The notes under the pieces are model-generated. The model was not told the origin of the DNA, did no database searches, and was given only the letters and a program-made list of their open reading frames with translations. The translations under genes were made by a program, and so were the position numbers. This document shows, in pieces, positions 1 to 11,162 of a DNA stretch of 64,000 nt. The stretch comes from Corythucha ciliata. Taxonomy: Eukaryota; Arthropoda; Insecta; Hemiptera; Tingidae. How positions within the stretch are numbered: the stretch's first letter is position 1; each line of letters starts with the position of its first letter. Location of the stretch: positions 34,162,001 to 34,226,000 of the forward strand of contig CM075943.1 of assembly GCA_038030265.1 (NCBI GenBank), read 5' to 3'.

Positions 1-640
1 TAATGGTTCTATGGGCACAAAACAAAGCCAAACTTCCTTGCAACGCCATCTCAAACTCCAATTACTTTTAAATATTGTCCAGAATAACACCAATAACCAC
101 AAACCTTTGAACATGTTAACTGAAAATTAAACATAAATAGTTACGAGTTGCACACAAATATATTTAAAATATAGTTTAAACAGGAGTAGGTAATATCCAA
201 TCAAAACTGATAAGGATTTAAGAAAAGTCAAAAAATTTAGATCCCGATGTGGTTCTGTTACAAAGTTCAATAATCAAATGGTCATCTGTGGAAGAGAAAT
301 GAGTTCTCGAGGTTAGCAGGATCATGAAGTTGTTGTCCTAAGACTCCAAATCTGAAAAAGTTGAACTAGCTGATAAAGAGTCGACCAACATTACAGTCGA
401 CCTAGATTACAGTTGTCCCAGATTACAGTCGACCAGTGATAAGTCGACCAGTGAAGACCACCCGGGTCGGTTTGGGTGCCAACTTCACACTCGTCAGAAT
501 CAAGGCCAACTTCACACCCGTCCTTATTTTCATTTAAAAATAATTATTTACCGGTTGGTGATTTACTTAGGGTGATGCGTGAAAATTGATGCCGCGTTAA
601 TCAGCGTTTTAAAAATTCTCCATTCCACTTATTCGGAGCT
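1..640. other. Intergenic, no gene seen
   Basis: No convincing coding sequence. Bases 378-455 carry a small cluster of the words GTCGACC and ATTACAGT repeated four to five times, a short degenerate direct repeat. The stretch from 600 runs into the 5' side of the THAP gene. Confidence 0.5.
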
Positions 641-1780
641 ATGGAAACGTGGAAAAAGGGTCGGCTTCGTTTTTGCTGCATTTGCCGAATACCTTGGTCG
701 CCGGATAGTCCATCGTCTCTTTTCTCGTAATTTATAATTTTTTTTATTATTAACTGACAATTCTGTGGTTGTATTTGGCTGTATCAGGTTCCCAAGAAAT
801 CCGATCAAAAGGGAGCAATGGTGTACAATTCTTGGTTTGGAGTATCACCCTCAATACAAAGTGTGTTCGAAGCATTTCTCGCCAAAAGATATAATGAACA
901 ATTTTGGACGAACTCAACTCAGAAAGGACGCAACTCCTCAAAAAATGGACTCTATCACAGGAAGTTTTTCAAAATACAAGCCAACAGGTTTGTGGTACAA
1001 TATTGTGCACTCCTTTGCAGTTTGAAAACTAAAAAAAAATAATTGTAGAAGTATTTTATCTGGAAGCTTCTTCGGGTCCACAGTTTGTTGAGGTTGTTGA
1101 CACGATCTCAGATGCCATTCATGTTCAGCCGGTTGAAATAAAGAGTGAGGTCCCCAAAAACTGAAGATGAACTGGTTTCTAGCACATTTATTACCATTTG
1201 AAAATTTGTGGTTAATAGGTACAGCAAAGGTTCTCGAGCACTTTGACCATGACTATGGTGGTGACTTTCCTATTCGTGTCGCAATCATTGAGAAAGACCC
1301 GTTAACAAGTGAATCCGCTAAAGTTGCCGAAGTTCCTCGAAATACTGAATCAAATGAGACGGTGAGTCGAAAGAAAATGAAGAAAAGTCATTCCATAGGT
1401 GAAACTTCAAGTACCCAGTGTCGGAAAATGTTCAGGTGAGACTTTCGGCATACATCGTTTTTTCTTTTTTAACTTTCTAGTTTCTTGTGGGCAGATACGT
1501 TGGTGATTTCTCTCCTAGCGATTTACAATGTCCATGGAAAGCAAGACACGCCTTACAACTTGCGAATAAGAAACTCGCTCAGCAAAGGTTGACTATCAAG
1601 AGTTTACGGACGAAGTACTCTCGACTGTCCAAAAAACTGGCATCGCTTCAGGCCATTTTTAAGAAACTCAGTGGCCCGCATTCTAAAGGACCGAAATTAT
1701 TACCAAGAAAATCTGGCCTTAAACCACCCTTCGCAACTTTGCCGGAAACAAGTAGGCCACCGACAAACGGTTTTAAGTGA
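641..1780 (+). CDS. THAP-domain protein, five exons
   Basis: Proposed exons are 641-726, 788-987, 1049-1149, 1230-1435 and 1495-1780. They join in phase to 879 nt, or 292 residues plus stop. The start is ATG 641. Residues 11-15 give the first cysteine pair (FCCIC). They are followed by SFPRNPIKREQW and VCSKHFSPKDI, the tryptophan and C-x2-H half of the C2CH THAP zinc finger, with the first intron inside the domain. A weak AVPTIF-like box follows (DATPQKM). Exon 5 starts with RYVGDFSPSDLQ, a block often seen before the coiled coil of THAP proteins, followed by a Lys/Leu-rich helix. THAP domains bind DNA and occur in P-element transposases and host factors. No transposase catalytic core is visible. 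The coiled coil may slip frame near 1670, because the other frame (ILKDRNYYQENL) also looks THAP-like. The exon 3 donor GTCCCC is weak. Function beyond DNA binding is unknown. Confidence 0.68.
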
Positions 1781-2710
1781 ACGATTCTCCGTTTCTTGTG
1801 CCTATGACGTGTGTGCCATCGCCTGTCCAAAACCCGCCAATTTCAAAGGCGATCGCTCTGATTGAGATCGCACCAGCTGATCACCGAGAATGCGCGTTCT
1901 TGTCTTGCCTTCTTGAAAACATTTGAAATCACTGATAAGATTCTTGTCGCGACGAATAAGAAAATGTTCGTATACAGTTCCTGTTTCTGTGCCTGCATCG
2001 TTGTTTGAATATTAAATATGTGAATTTTTAGCATTGATTGAACACGTTGCGTAACGTCTTTCTAGTGTCACACCGTGTTCATTCATCTCAGGGACACTCC
2101 CGACGTGTTCAAGGCTTTTCCCCCCATTTCAGTTCGTTTTCTGAGGTGATAAGCAATTTAGAATGCCTTCTTCGCTTTTATTATTCTCTATTTGATTTCG
2201 TGTATCAAGCAACCGAAAACAACCTCTCTACTATGGCATCAAGATGTAAGTGTTCTTTCTTTGTCTCTATTACTTATGAAATCATTACTTTATTTCTTAA
2301 ACGGATTCCAAGCTCGACTTGCGGCCTACGGGTCCACTTCTCCCAATTATTCTTGTTGAAAATATTGGTTCACATTGAAGAAACCCCCTCTGTATGCTAA
2401 CAGAGCGAAGAATGCCATTTTCACCGGAAGAAGATGGATGTTACGTGAGGACATATAACATAATCGTTGGAGTCAAAAGCCCTCAACTAACGAGCTACTG
2501 GAAATTTGTTGTTAGGGAATTTCTTGATAAGGGAGAAATACAACTTTGTCTCATAATTAGAGACTGATGATTCATATTTCATCTGGGAAAATTAATTTGG
2601 CGTCGAACGCTGTTTTTTCCGATTCACAGCAGTGTGCCATAAACATCATTAAAGCTACAGACTCTGAAGGAAAATTAGCGGGGCTTTTAGTGTCCCAAAA
2701 ACTCAATAGT
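1781..2710. other. Intergenic, nothing recognised
   Basis: AT-rich sequence downstream of the THAP gene. Open frames here have no family resemblance and no splice or promoter context that I can support. Confidence 0.45.
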
Positions 2711-2711
2711 C

Positions 2712-2880
2712 ACTTGTACAAATGACTATTCTGCACCCCTCTCGAGCCAGCCTCCAACTTTGCTCCGGAGTAATTCACTTCCACCCGTCCTCTACTTCAT
2801 GCCATCAACGTACTATGTTTTAATTAAGAGAGGACGACTGGAATTGAACTGCTCTAGAGCCGAATTTTGTGTAAATTGAA
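2712..2880. repeat. Diverged copy of hairpin MITE family H1
   Basis: The inner part matches the H1 family, best seen at 52213-52354: CTTCCACCCGTCCTCT near 2780, a loop with TATGTTTTAATT, then AGAGAGGACG and a GAATTTTGTGTAAATTG arm end. The outer arms are eroded and no target duplication can be seen. Confidence 0.4.
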
Positions 2881-2889
2881 ACTCTGTGA

Positions 2890-3568
2890 GATCAGTGAAG
2901 GCTAATCCAATATTGATTTGAACAGTGACCGGTTTAAGGGGGAAGGAAGAGATGGCTTCTTCGTAATAATTCGACCAATTTTCCTCAAAGAACTATTCCG
3001 TAGATTTCACTTCAAGAATAATCTCGCGCTACCCCCCCCCCCCCCACTCTCTCTGCAACCGCCAAAAATACTCGCTTACAGTGCTCTTGCCAAATGAATT
3101 TCGCGGGCTCTTTTTGGATTATTGGCACTCAAAGATCCAAGTATCTCAGGACTTGATGCTTCATCAAAAAGTCAATTTCATGGGAGTTAACACTCATTCA
3201 AAAGTGCGATTTTTTGGGTTATGGTAGGTATTTCAAAAAAGCCATTACACTGGTTGGCCTCTTTCGAAGTCCAAATTTCACGGATTTGGTTTTTGAATGA
3301 GTTATTTTTGTCCTTTTGGCTACTTGAAAAACACAATGCCGCCGGTTTGAACCTTTCAAAAAGAATTTCGTGAATATTGTACGTCAGAATAACCCTATTT
3401 ATTTGTGGGGTTGGCTGTGATCCTCCCCCCATTCGGCCTTGCAATACAAGCTGGACTGCTAGGAAGACTTTTGAATTCTTCACTTTGATGAGAAGGGGGG
3501 GGGTGATTTTTGTCACCAGTAACTGAAGAAGGCATTAGACTTGCACTACCGACGACAGAGAACCTTTA
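2890..3568. repeat. Intergenic with degenerate ~30-bp repeat tract
   Basis: Between about 3215 and 3390 a loose unit of roughly 30 bp recurs with words such as TTTCAAAAAAGCCATT, AAATTTCACGGATTTGG and GGTTTTTGAATGAG. It resembles the arrays at 39.5 and 42 kb. A run of C (3032-3045) and one of G (3496-3505) flank it. No gene seen. Confidence 0.4.
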
Positions 3569-4187
3569 GGCCGCGTCCGCACCGGAGGTGGCTAGCTTAG
3601 CGCTAGGATGGGCTGGAGGATAGATAGGTGCCTAGCGACTGGCAAGGATAGCAGGCGGGTCGCACGCGTGGATAACTAGGATCTTTTTTTTTTTTTTTTT
3701 CCTCGTCGTGAGTGGATGCAGAGCTGTTGAGGAGTGAATTCTCTTTTTTACATTCAGTGTCTGTCTCTGGGTCTTAAGAATATCATGTCTGTTAATTCTG
3801 GAGAGAAGAGCTAGGGAAATTCAATGCCCTATATGTATATGTATGGAGTTGAGGGGATACCAAGAGGAATGTACGCAATTATTATGTTTCAAATAGAGGA
3901 CAGCGACTAAATAAAGAGAGTTAGCACCTTTCTCCTGTTTCAAGCTGAAAGAGAGAGAAAAAAAAAATGACCCGCCACCCCCTCGCCCACAAATCTCCAA
4001 GCGAGCATCCAAGGTAGAACAGTGGGAGCTGTTCGCCTAGATGGCCGCTAGGAGTCTACCCAAGCATCCAAGCTCTCGGTGCGGCCAGGGCAATTCATTT
4101 CTTTGAGTTCGTTTACTTGGATGCTTCACCCTAGCGTCTCTCTACCCTCCAGGCGCTAAGCTTGCCTCCTCCGGTGCGGACGCGGCC
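3569..4187. mobile_element. PIF/Harbinger-like MITE, 619 bp
   Basis: Terminal inverted repeats start GGCCGCGTCCGCACCGGAGG on the left and end with the reverse complement on the right, and pairing continues through the AAGCTTAGCGC region. Both sides carry TTA (3566-3568 and 4188-4190), the 3-bp target duplication typical of PIF/Harbinger elements. There is no transposase gene inside. A T-run near 3686-3701 lies in the interior. Confidence 0.82.
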
Positions 4188-4190
4188 TTA

Positions 4191-4879
4191 AGAGGCCATG
4201 CAAGTACTACCTCTCGCGCTTTGAAGATTTTGTTTTTTACCGAGTGCTCGTACTATTGGTCGAGAAAAGGCGAAGTCGGCTACTCTGTTAACGTGTGAGG
4301 CTGGAAACGGCTGTATTTCTCGGTTGAGTGTGGTTCGAGGGACTCAGAAATCACGTCTGTCTCAAACTCAGTATTGTACCGATGTGGTGGCGAGAGGGGC
4401 GGACCGCCTTGGGCCTCCTTCACAGAGGGCCCCAAAGCTTAAGGATGAAAGCAAGGGATTTCTAGGTTTCATAGCGTTGATTCGTGGCTGATATTGGGGA
4501 AATCGCTCATTTTCCGATAAAATTAAGAAAAATACACCAATTATTAAGGCAATCAGCACGGCAGGGGGAATCTGAGGGTAGCTTCTCTGCTAAATAGAGA
4601 AAATTCCGGGACTTCCTAATCTGCTGACCAAAAAAAAAAAAGTGCCACCACCCCCATGAGTCATTCGATGTAAAAAGTGTGTAGGGGGGGATTACACGTT
4701 TGGCTGCTGAAAATGGGGAAAAACTTTAATTCGCAGCCATAATTGAGAAAAAGAGCTCATTCACGGCTATAAAATTGAAAAAATAAAATGATGAATCTTT
4801 CAGCAGTCTCAGCTAATATTGAAAAAAAGCAACTTCGTGACTAAAGTTGACAAACAAAAAAACTCTGCAAATTTTACAC
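4191..4879. repeat. Intergenic with degenerate ~31-bp array
   Basis: Bases 4191-4680 hold nothing recognisable. Bases 4690-4850 contain three to four diverged units of about 31 bp built from AATTGAGAAAAAGAGCTCAT and TTCACGGCTATAA words. The same design recurs at 30185-30350. Confidence 0.45.
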
Positions 4880-5796
4880 ATGGGTTTATTAATCATGAAT
4901 GTAGCTTAATCCGGCTTGAAATTACATGAAAATTGACACCCCACATCACTATGATCTCAAAACCTTTGAAACCCCCATTTTGGACCCGCTTTTGGCCTCA
5001 ATTGTTCCAGCGTCCTCAAACTCATGCTCCTCTATTTTCCTCAACAAAGTGGTAACATCAGTCCTTCCATTAATCCTCGACATTGTACCACACGTGTGAA
5101 ACGTGTCACATAAATGAATATAAGGCAAATAATAAAATGAAATAAAAATTAAAAGTAAAACTTATTAGATCGCTGGGCGGAGAATATTACAAACACAACC
5201 TTCTCCAACGAAACCCAGGGAGTTAGTTGATCAAACTGATCAGATGTTAGGACCAACTAGATCCCAAATGGAGTCTAATTGGCCCTGGTAAGGACGGTCA
5301 TTACCGAATCTTTAACTTGAGTTGTTCAATGATCATACGGTCTATTAAAATGTATCTTGTTTTGAAGCACTTTAAGGAGGCGTTAAAGTTAAGGAAGGTC
5401 TCTGAACACGGCCCTAAGTTTCAAAGAACGAGTTTTTTTCGTGCAATCCTAGGGCAGAATAAAGTCCAGACGACGGACGGGCATTAATGAAATCGAATCT
5501 AGACATGTTGAAACGTACGCAGAAAAAGTTTGAGGGTGGGTTGTAAGAATTATTTCGTGCTGCTGTGGTTAAAATGACATTTTAGCCACTGTTTTGAAAG
5601 TAAGCGAAACTGAGGTTATGAGACTGTTTCACCGCGGGTTCCATAGCCTTTCCATTTCTCAGTGAGTGAGGTTGAGATGTGAGTTTTCGACGTCATGAAA
5701 GTTGTTCGCAATGATGGAGGCATTCGTCCTTCACTTTTTTTCTCGCTGTCCCAACGGACGAGTTCGCAAGTTTCTGCTAAATTCGTCTGGCATCGT

Positions 5797-5940
5797 GCGA
5801 AAATAGCGTATGCAACTCGTGGAAAAGTGGATTTTACCTACTCGTGTTTTTTTAGTGACGTTGTACGCCTCGTTCACTAAAAAAACCTCGCAGGTAAAAT
5901 CACGCTTTATCCACTCGTTGTATAATATATACTATTTCGC
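5797..5940. mobile_element. H2 hairpin MITE copy
   Basis: A palindromic element running from GCGAAAATAGCGTATGCAAC to a right end containing GTTGTATAATATATACTATT. The arms pair over about 50 bp. Family members lie at 6313-6455 and 55906-56031. Confidence 0.6.
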
Positions 5941-6312
5941 GTTACCAGTGAAAAAGTGGAATTTCCCTCACTGTAACCTCCCTGAGAAAGTAGAGCTTTG
6001 CTTCTCAAGAGAAGAAAAATATTTTTCGCGTGTCCAGCGTGTAAAGTTCGAGTTTACTGGCAAAAAAACAACTGCAGGAAGTCGAGATATACACACCAGT
6101 GATGTAAAAACTTTACCTCACTGAAAAGTAGTAGCGTAAAAATTGTACCTCACTGAACGGTGGAAGACGGGGGTGGGACGTAACTGGGCAACCTGACGTG
6201 ACTAGGCTTCCGCTTTATAATTATGTAGTTGACCGAACGTTATCAAATGCACACGAATGGAAATTTACTCTGTTTTTATTAGGCTTATGTCAAAAGCTGG
6301 ATAGCTAGCCAC

Positions 6313-6455
6313 GCGAAAAATAGTGTACACAACTCGTGAGGGAGTAGAATCGCCTCGCTCGTTTTTTTCAGCTCACTTGGCTGCGCCTCGTGAGCCAAAC
6401 AAAACTCGCGTGCAAAATTCTACTTCCCTCACTCGTTGTGTTATATACTATTTCC
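6313..6455. mobile_element. H2 hairpin MITE copy
   Basis: Left end GCGAAAAATAGTGTACACAA and GAGGGAGTAGAAT pair with ATTCTACTTCCCTC and TTATATACTATTTC on the right. A further half copy lies at about 6640-6700. Confidence 0.6.
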
Positions 6456-7660
6456 TCACTGCCATTGACTGAACTGAACTGTGATTCTTCACTTTGGAGA
6501 AGATATCATTCCATTTCTCAGTGAGTGAGGTTGAGATGTGTGTTTTTATAATGGGAACCTCTCTCCTTTTGTGGCCTTCGCTTTTTTCGTGGATTGTGGT
6601 GTGTTTTGTTTCTGTTGAGCTGACTCCTCATGAGCTTACGACTACTCGCGGGTGAAGTTCTACCTTCCTCTCTCGTTGTGAAATGTACTATTTCCTGAAC
6701 GAAAACATACGTGTATTCCTCTGTGGCATGCTGTACAATGCAGCCATTGGCGTCCCTAGCTCGAAACATGACGGTTTCTTGTGTTCCCCTTCCCAGTCAC
6801 TGAAAAGTGTCTGGGAGCAACATATCAATTTTAATGACCAAATCGTCACTTTTTGGGACGAATCTGAGATAGATATGTAGCATCCACGTCGAGTAATTGT
6901 CCACTTCACGAAATGGATGTCCATTTCACGAAGTGGCTCCACTTGCCGTAACTTCAAAAAATTACGACATCTGGACGAAAAAATTATCCATTTCTTGAAA
7001 AGGAAATCGTGTTTGTCCAGTTGCTGAAATCAAGCTTCCTTACTGCAAGTGGATGCACAATATTATCCTTTTCGTGAAATGGATGAGTGAGGAATCTCTG
7101 TTGCTGAAACAAGTTTTGTTTTATTTAAATAGGTTATTTTATTGAGCACTCAAAAACCCGCTAAAAAATGACGTTGTGCATCCACTTGCAGTAAGGAAGC
7201 TTAATTTCAGCAACTGGACAAACGCGATTTCCTTTTCAAGAAATGGACATTTTTTTTGCCCAGATGTCGTAATTTTTGACTTATTATTTCTCAATAATAA
7301 GTCTTTGTAATCGTATCGCAAAAAATTTTTTTTGACCCCCCCTCAAAATTTGTAGTTTTACGTTTCAAAGTGCGTAGAATCCAAATCTGCAATAAAAAAA
7401 AAATGTTCGTCCGCCGTCCGGGCCATATCTTGCCCTAGGATTGCTCGAAAAAACTCGTTCTTTCGCACATAGACTCCACTTGGGGTCCAGTTGGTCCTAA
7501 CATCTGATCAGTTTGATCAAATAACTCCCTGGGGTTTTATGGGCCAAAAGCGGGTCCAAAATGGGGATTTTCAAAGGATTTGGGATCATAGGGGTGTGGG
7601 GTGTCGATTTTCATGTAATTTCAAGCCGGATTTGACTACATCGATGAATAATAAACCCAC

Positions 7661-8157
7661 AGTCGAAATAATAAGGCATTGTTCGATAATTCGCAGCGTT
7701 TTAGAATTACGGCAAGTGGAGCCACTTCGTGAAATGGACATCCATGCCATGAAATGGACAATTTCGCCAAGTGGATGCGACATCTACATGTTTTACAGCG
7801 AAAAACCTATCATGCTCGAGGGACTAATCCAGTTTTCTGTGAGAACCGTCAGTTTCTGGTGTGAAATGATCTTTGATGGACCAAAAATTGGCAGTTTTAC
7901 TGCAAGTGTGAGTTTTTTTGGTTGTAACCTTCGAGCTTTTAGTCCATATACTTCATACGAGGTCGATTTTGCCTGTGTATTGTGTTGGTGGGAAGGGCTT
8001 CAACGTGGGCTTCGGTAAGCCGGGTCCTTCCTGAATCCTGACATGGTTCACCTAGAGGTAGAGAGTTCCGGGAAGAGGATACCCGAAGGAATAACTTGTA
8101 ATTAATGTTTGGTTTGCAATAACAATTAATTGATAATGTTGCTTGCATTCATTTCAG
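7661..8157. repeat. Palindrome half-copy and 5' flank of the omega-amidase gene
   Basis: Bases 7704-7795 are the reverse complement of 6875-6955, with words such as GGAGCCACTTCGTGAAATGG and CCAAGTGGATG, so this element extends the palindrome cluster. From 7800 to 8157 no first exon of the downstream gene could be identified, although one is expected here or further upstream. Confidence 0.5.
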
Positions 8158-9295
8158 GTCTCAGAGTAGCTCTCGCTCAAATCTCCGTGGGGAAAAACAA
8201 GCTGGAAAATATAAACAAAGCCGTTAAAGTAGCTGCGGAAGCTAAGAAAAACGGCTCGGACCTCCTAATATTCCCCGAGTGTTTCAACTGTCCCTACGGA
8301 ACTGGTACGTCCACTCATTGCATTTTATATATTCAGGGTCTTATTTACAATGTTATGAATTACTTCAAGGATTTTTCAAGGAATACGCTGAGGAAATACC
8401 TTCGGGTGAAACAAGTCGTGCCCTTAGTAAAGCTGCAAAAGACAACAATTTGTTCATTGTGGGAGGGTCCATACCGGAAAAAGAGGGTAATTTCCTATAC
8501 AATTCGTGCACAGTTTGGAATAAAAATGGCGAACTCGTTGGGAGGCACCGAAAAGTGAGCGTTTTTGTGTGCGTGTTTTGCACGGCTTCTTCAACATTGC
8601 TTCATAGTTCGGTCTGTGAAAGGTACACCTTTTTGATATTGACATCCCTGGTGGGATCACGTTCAAGGAGTCTGACGTTCTTACCGGAGGTAATTCCTTC
8701 ACAGTGGTGAACGTTGGAAGTGTAAAAATGGGTATCGGAATCTGTTATGATATACGGTTCAACGAGATGATGAATATCTACAGGAATAAGGGTAAATGAA
8801 AGAAATACCCTCATGTTGTACTTTTTACAATGATTTATAATTGTTCAGGAGTTGAGTTACTCGTATTCCCTGGTGCGTTCAATATGAAAACAGGGCCTCT
8901 TCACTGGGAATTACTAATGCGAGCTCGGGCAGTGGACGCTCAGGTGTGAATTTGAATCTCTCCATATGCAAGGCCTGGTCAATTACCCCAGGGTTTTGTT
9001 TAGAGTTTTGTTGCTGCGGTATGCGCTGCTCGCGATGAAAATGCAAGTTATGTAGCTTGGGGTCATTCGATGATGGTTGATCCTTGGGGCAAGGTGCTAG
9101 TGGAGGCTGAAGGTGATGAGACGGTCTTCTACGCTGATATAGGTGCGTGATTTTGTACTTTTATTCAATTTACTTTCGGCTAACTTTTATTCGTTGATAG
9201 ATTTCAAAACTTGCGACGAGATTCGGGAGCAAATACCGACAAACAAACAGCGAAGGACTGACCTGTACGACACTGTCGGCTATTGCAATTTATAA
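8158..9295 (+). CDS. Nit2: Omega-amidase (Nit2-like nitrilase), six exons
   Basis: Exons are 8158-8304, 8370-8554, 8623-8791, 8849-8943, 9004-9142 and 9201-9295, all with GT-AG introns of 57-68 bp. They join in phase to 275 codons, close to the 276 residues of human NIT2. Family knowledge: omega-amidase hydrolyses alpha-ketoglutaramate and alpha-ketosuccinamate to the keto acid and ammonia, the second step of the glutamine transaminase pathway, in cytosol and mitochondria. The nitrilase Glu-Lys-Cys triad is present: Glu in LLIFPECFN, Lys in [11 protein letters not shown], Cys in [10 protein letters not shown]. Other landmarks are [18 protein letters not shown] and [10 protein letters not shown]. 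The protein ends at TAA 9293. The start is uncertain. The first exon seen begins inside a codon after a good acceptor (TTCATTTCAG), so a short upstream exon should supply the Met; alternatively the in-frame ATG at 8136 is used without that splice. Confidence 0.93.
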
Positions 9296-9464
9296 CGTGC
9301 AGTTTTATATGAAATTAGAAGAGTCGTTCCGTAGCTCGTGGGAATTCCACGCTGTATGTATGAATTGTATATATAAAATGGGTAAGTCTTTCATTGCTAT
9401 AATTTGCTGCCTTTTATACATATCGTGACGAGGGGAATTTAACATGGAAATTTGAGAGTAGTTG
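9296..9464. other. 3' flank of the omega-amidase gene
   Basis: Short AT-rich spacer between the amidase stop codon and the LINE insertion. No canonical AATAAA is obvious; TATATAAAATG at about 9372 is the nearest similar word. Confidence 0.35.
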
Positions 9465-10213
9465 TGGTTAAACGTCGCCTACGGTGGAAGTGGCGCTTCC
9501 TAAGCTATCCAGCGGTACAACTATTATCGGGACACGGCTCCTTCAACCACAAGCTCCACTTCCACCGCCGCCGAGACAACCCCGACTGCCCATGCGGTGG
9601 CGAGGCGGAAACGGCGGAGCATGTGCTCCTCCGCTGCACACTCTATCGCGACATCAGGGAACTATGGCGAATCCCTCAGAACCCGCGCCACCTCGTCGGC
9701 ACCAAATCGTCGGCCCGCCGTTTCCTTGCCTTCGCCAACGCGTGGCACCACCGTCGGGGCACGGGCCCCGCGATGGTGAATGCTGGTGACCCCACCAGCC
9801 AACTCTCGGCCTCGGATACCCAGGGTACTGGGACCTAGAGCACCAATGACCGCCACACCCCATCATCACCGCCGCGCTCTCATCCGCTCTCCGAGCTTCC
9901 ACCAGACCACCACTTGCCCCGTCTGCGAAATCACAGAGCTCTGGGTCCCGGCGCCTCTCCCATCCGAACAACACGGGTATCACTCTCCACCCCACACTTT
10001 ACCTGTAAACTCCCCACCGCCAAGCGGTCCACACCGGTAACGTGTCAGTTTTGACCAACTGGCACGGCCAACGGGGAGTGGGGTGGAGATAACCAGGACT
10101 TGCACGTGCCGGGTCACTTCCCGGCCGTCATGTTAGGCTTAATCCTAGTTATGTGCCTTTCAAGGCATCAAGCCAGGGCGGGAAGAAGGCACAATCCTGG
10201 TTAAACGTCGCCT
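9465..10213 (+). mobile_element. 5'-truncated LINE with 16-bp target duplication
   Basis: The 16 bases TGGTTAAACGTCGCCT occur at 9465-9480 and again at 10198-10213. Between them (9481-10197) an open frame begins immediately and runs to the stop at 9836-9838. It contains LLSGHGSFNHKLHFH and then DCPCGGEAETAEHVLLRC, the CCHC motif found at the C-terminus of jockey, I and R1-type reverse transcriptase proteins. A GC-rich tail follows the stop and there is no poly(A). The flanking duplication and the abrupt 5' start inside the ORF are what target-primed reverse transcription of a truncated copy leaves behind. The exact clade is uncertain. Confidence 0.85.
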
Positions 10214-10260
10214 CCATGGAGAGCCAGAAGATTGTGCTTAAGTGTGCCCTCTCTTTTTAT

Positions 10261-11162
10261 GGAAAGCATTTATGGAAACGAAATCATAGCAAATTACCAC
10301 TGACGATTGTAGTTGTTCTTCGAATACACCGGGAGGTTGAAAAAAAAGTTAGGAACCCGCAATACTGTTAAGATGTGAAGTCTTGTCTACCAGACAGTGA
10401 AATAGTTTTAAGCCGGATTGGCATCTATAAATAACAGTCCGGGAGCCCACCTCATGAAAAATCCGGGTCATTTGATCGTGTCTGGCACCTGCGCAGGACG
10501 TTTTCTATGGTCTAGGAGATGACACTTCTGAGATCACCAGACATTTTCCGTGGGACAGGAGCTCACAGCAGAGCTAACTGTTGACGAACACGCCTTTGGG
10601 AGCTTTGAATACGACTGACGGGAGGAAAATGTCGTTTCCCACGTCCAATACGTTACGAAATCAACAACGCCATCCAATTTAACCGTAGATAACGCCGTCA
10701 GTGAGCTTTAAAAAATGTGAAATTTCGAGACTTACTAGTAAACAGGGTTTCATTCGAAATTGGATGGCGGTGTTACTTTTCTAGTTTATTGTTTGCGAAG
10801 AACCAATTTTTACACAGGCCAGCCCAAAGGTGTGTTTGCCAACAGCTAGCTCTGATGTGTGCCCCTGTCCCACGGAAAATTTCTGGCGATCTCAGAAGTG
10901 TCATCTCCTAGACCATAGAAAACGTCCTGCGCAGGTGTCAGACACGGTCAAATGACCCGGATTTTTCATACGGTGGGCTCCCGGACTGTTATTTATAGAA
11001 GCCAATCCGGCTTATAACTATTTCACGGTCTGGTAGGCAAGACTTCACATCTTAACAGTATTGCAGGTTCCTAACTTTTTTTTCAACCTCCCGGTGTATT
11101 CGAAGAACAACTACAATCGTCAGTGGTAATTTGCTATGATTTCGTTTCCATAAATGCTTCCC
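10261..11162. repeat. 902-bp fold-back element
   Basis: The arms begin with GGAAAGCATTTATGGAAACG on the left and its complement on the right, and pair, imperfectly, almost to the centre near 10700. Shared blocks include GACGATTGTAGTTGTTCTTC, AATAACAGTCCGGGAGCCCA and CCTGCGCAGGACGTTTTCTA. No transposase is present. A diverged partial relative lies at 20095-20345. Confidence 0.78.

Larger units (their letters stand above)
4880..7660. repeat. Large composite inverted repeat, 2.8 kb
   Basis: The left arm (about 4880-5480) is the diverged reverse complement of the right arm (about 7320-7660). Shared blocks include GGGTTTATTA, AATCCGGCTTGAAATTACAT, GATCAAACTGATCAGATGTT and GCAATCCTAGGGCA. Inside are H2 hairpin MITEs, a direct repeat of CCATTTCTCAGTGAGTGAGG (5651 and 6510), and a second palindrome (6878-7080 against 7165-7285). 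Open reading frames inside are read-throughs of repeat arms. No transposase is visible, so the class is unknown. Confidence 0.7.

Noticed and set aside
2038..2400. 120-codon open frame
   Set aside because: No family resemblance, no splice or promoter context, and composition like the neighbouring non-coding DNA.
7491..8018. 175-codon open frame on the + strand
   Set aside because: It runs through the arm of the large inverted repeat and the palindrome half-copy at 7.7 kb. No domain is recognisable and the sequence recurs in inverse orientation elsewhere.
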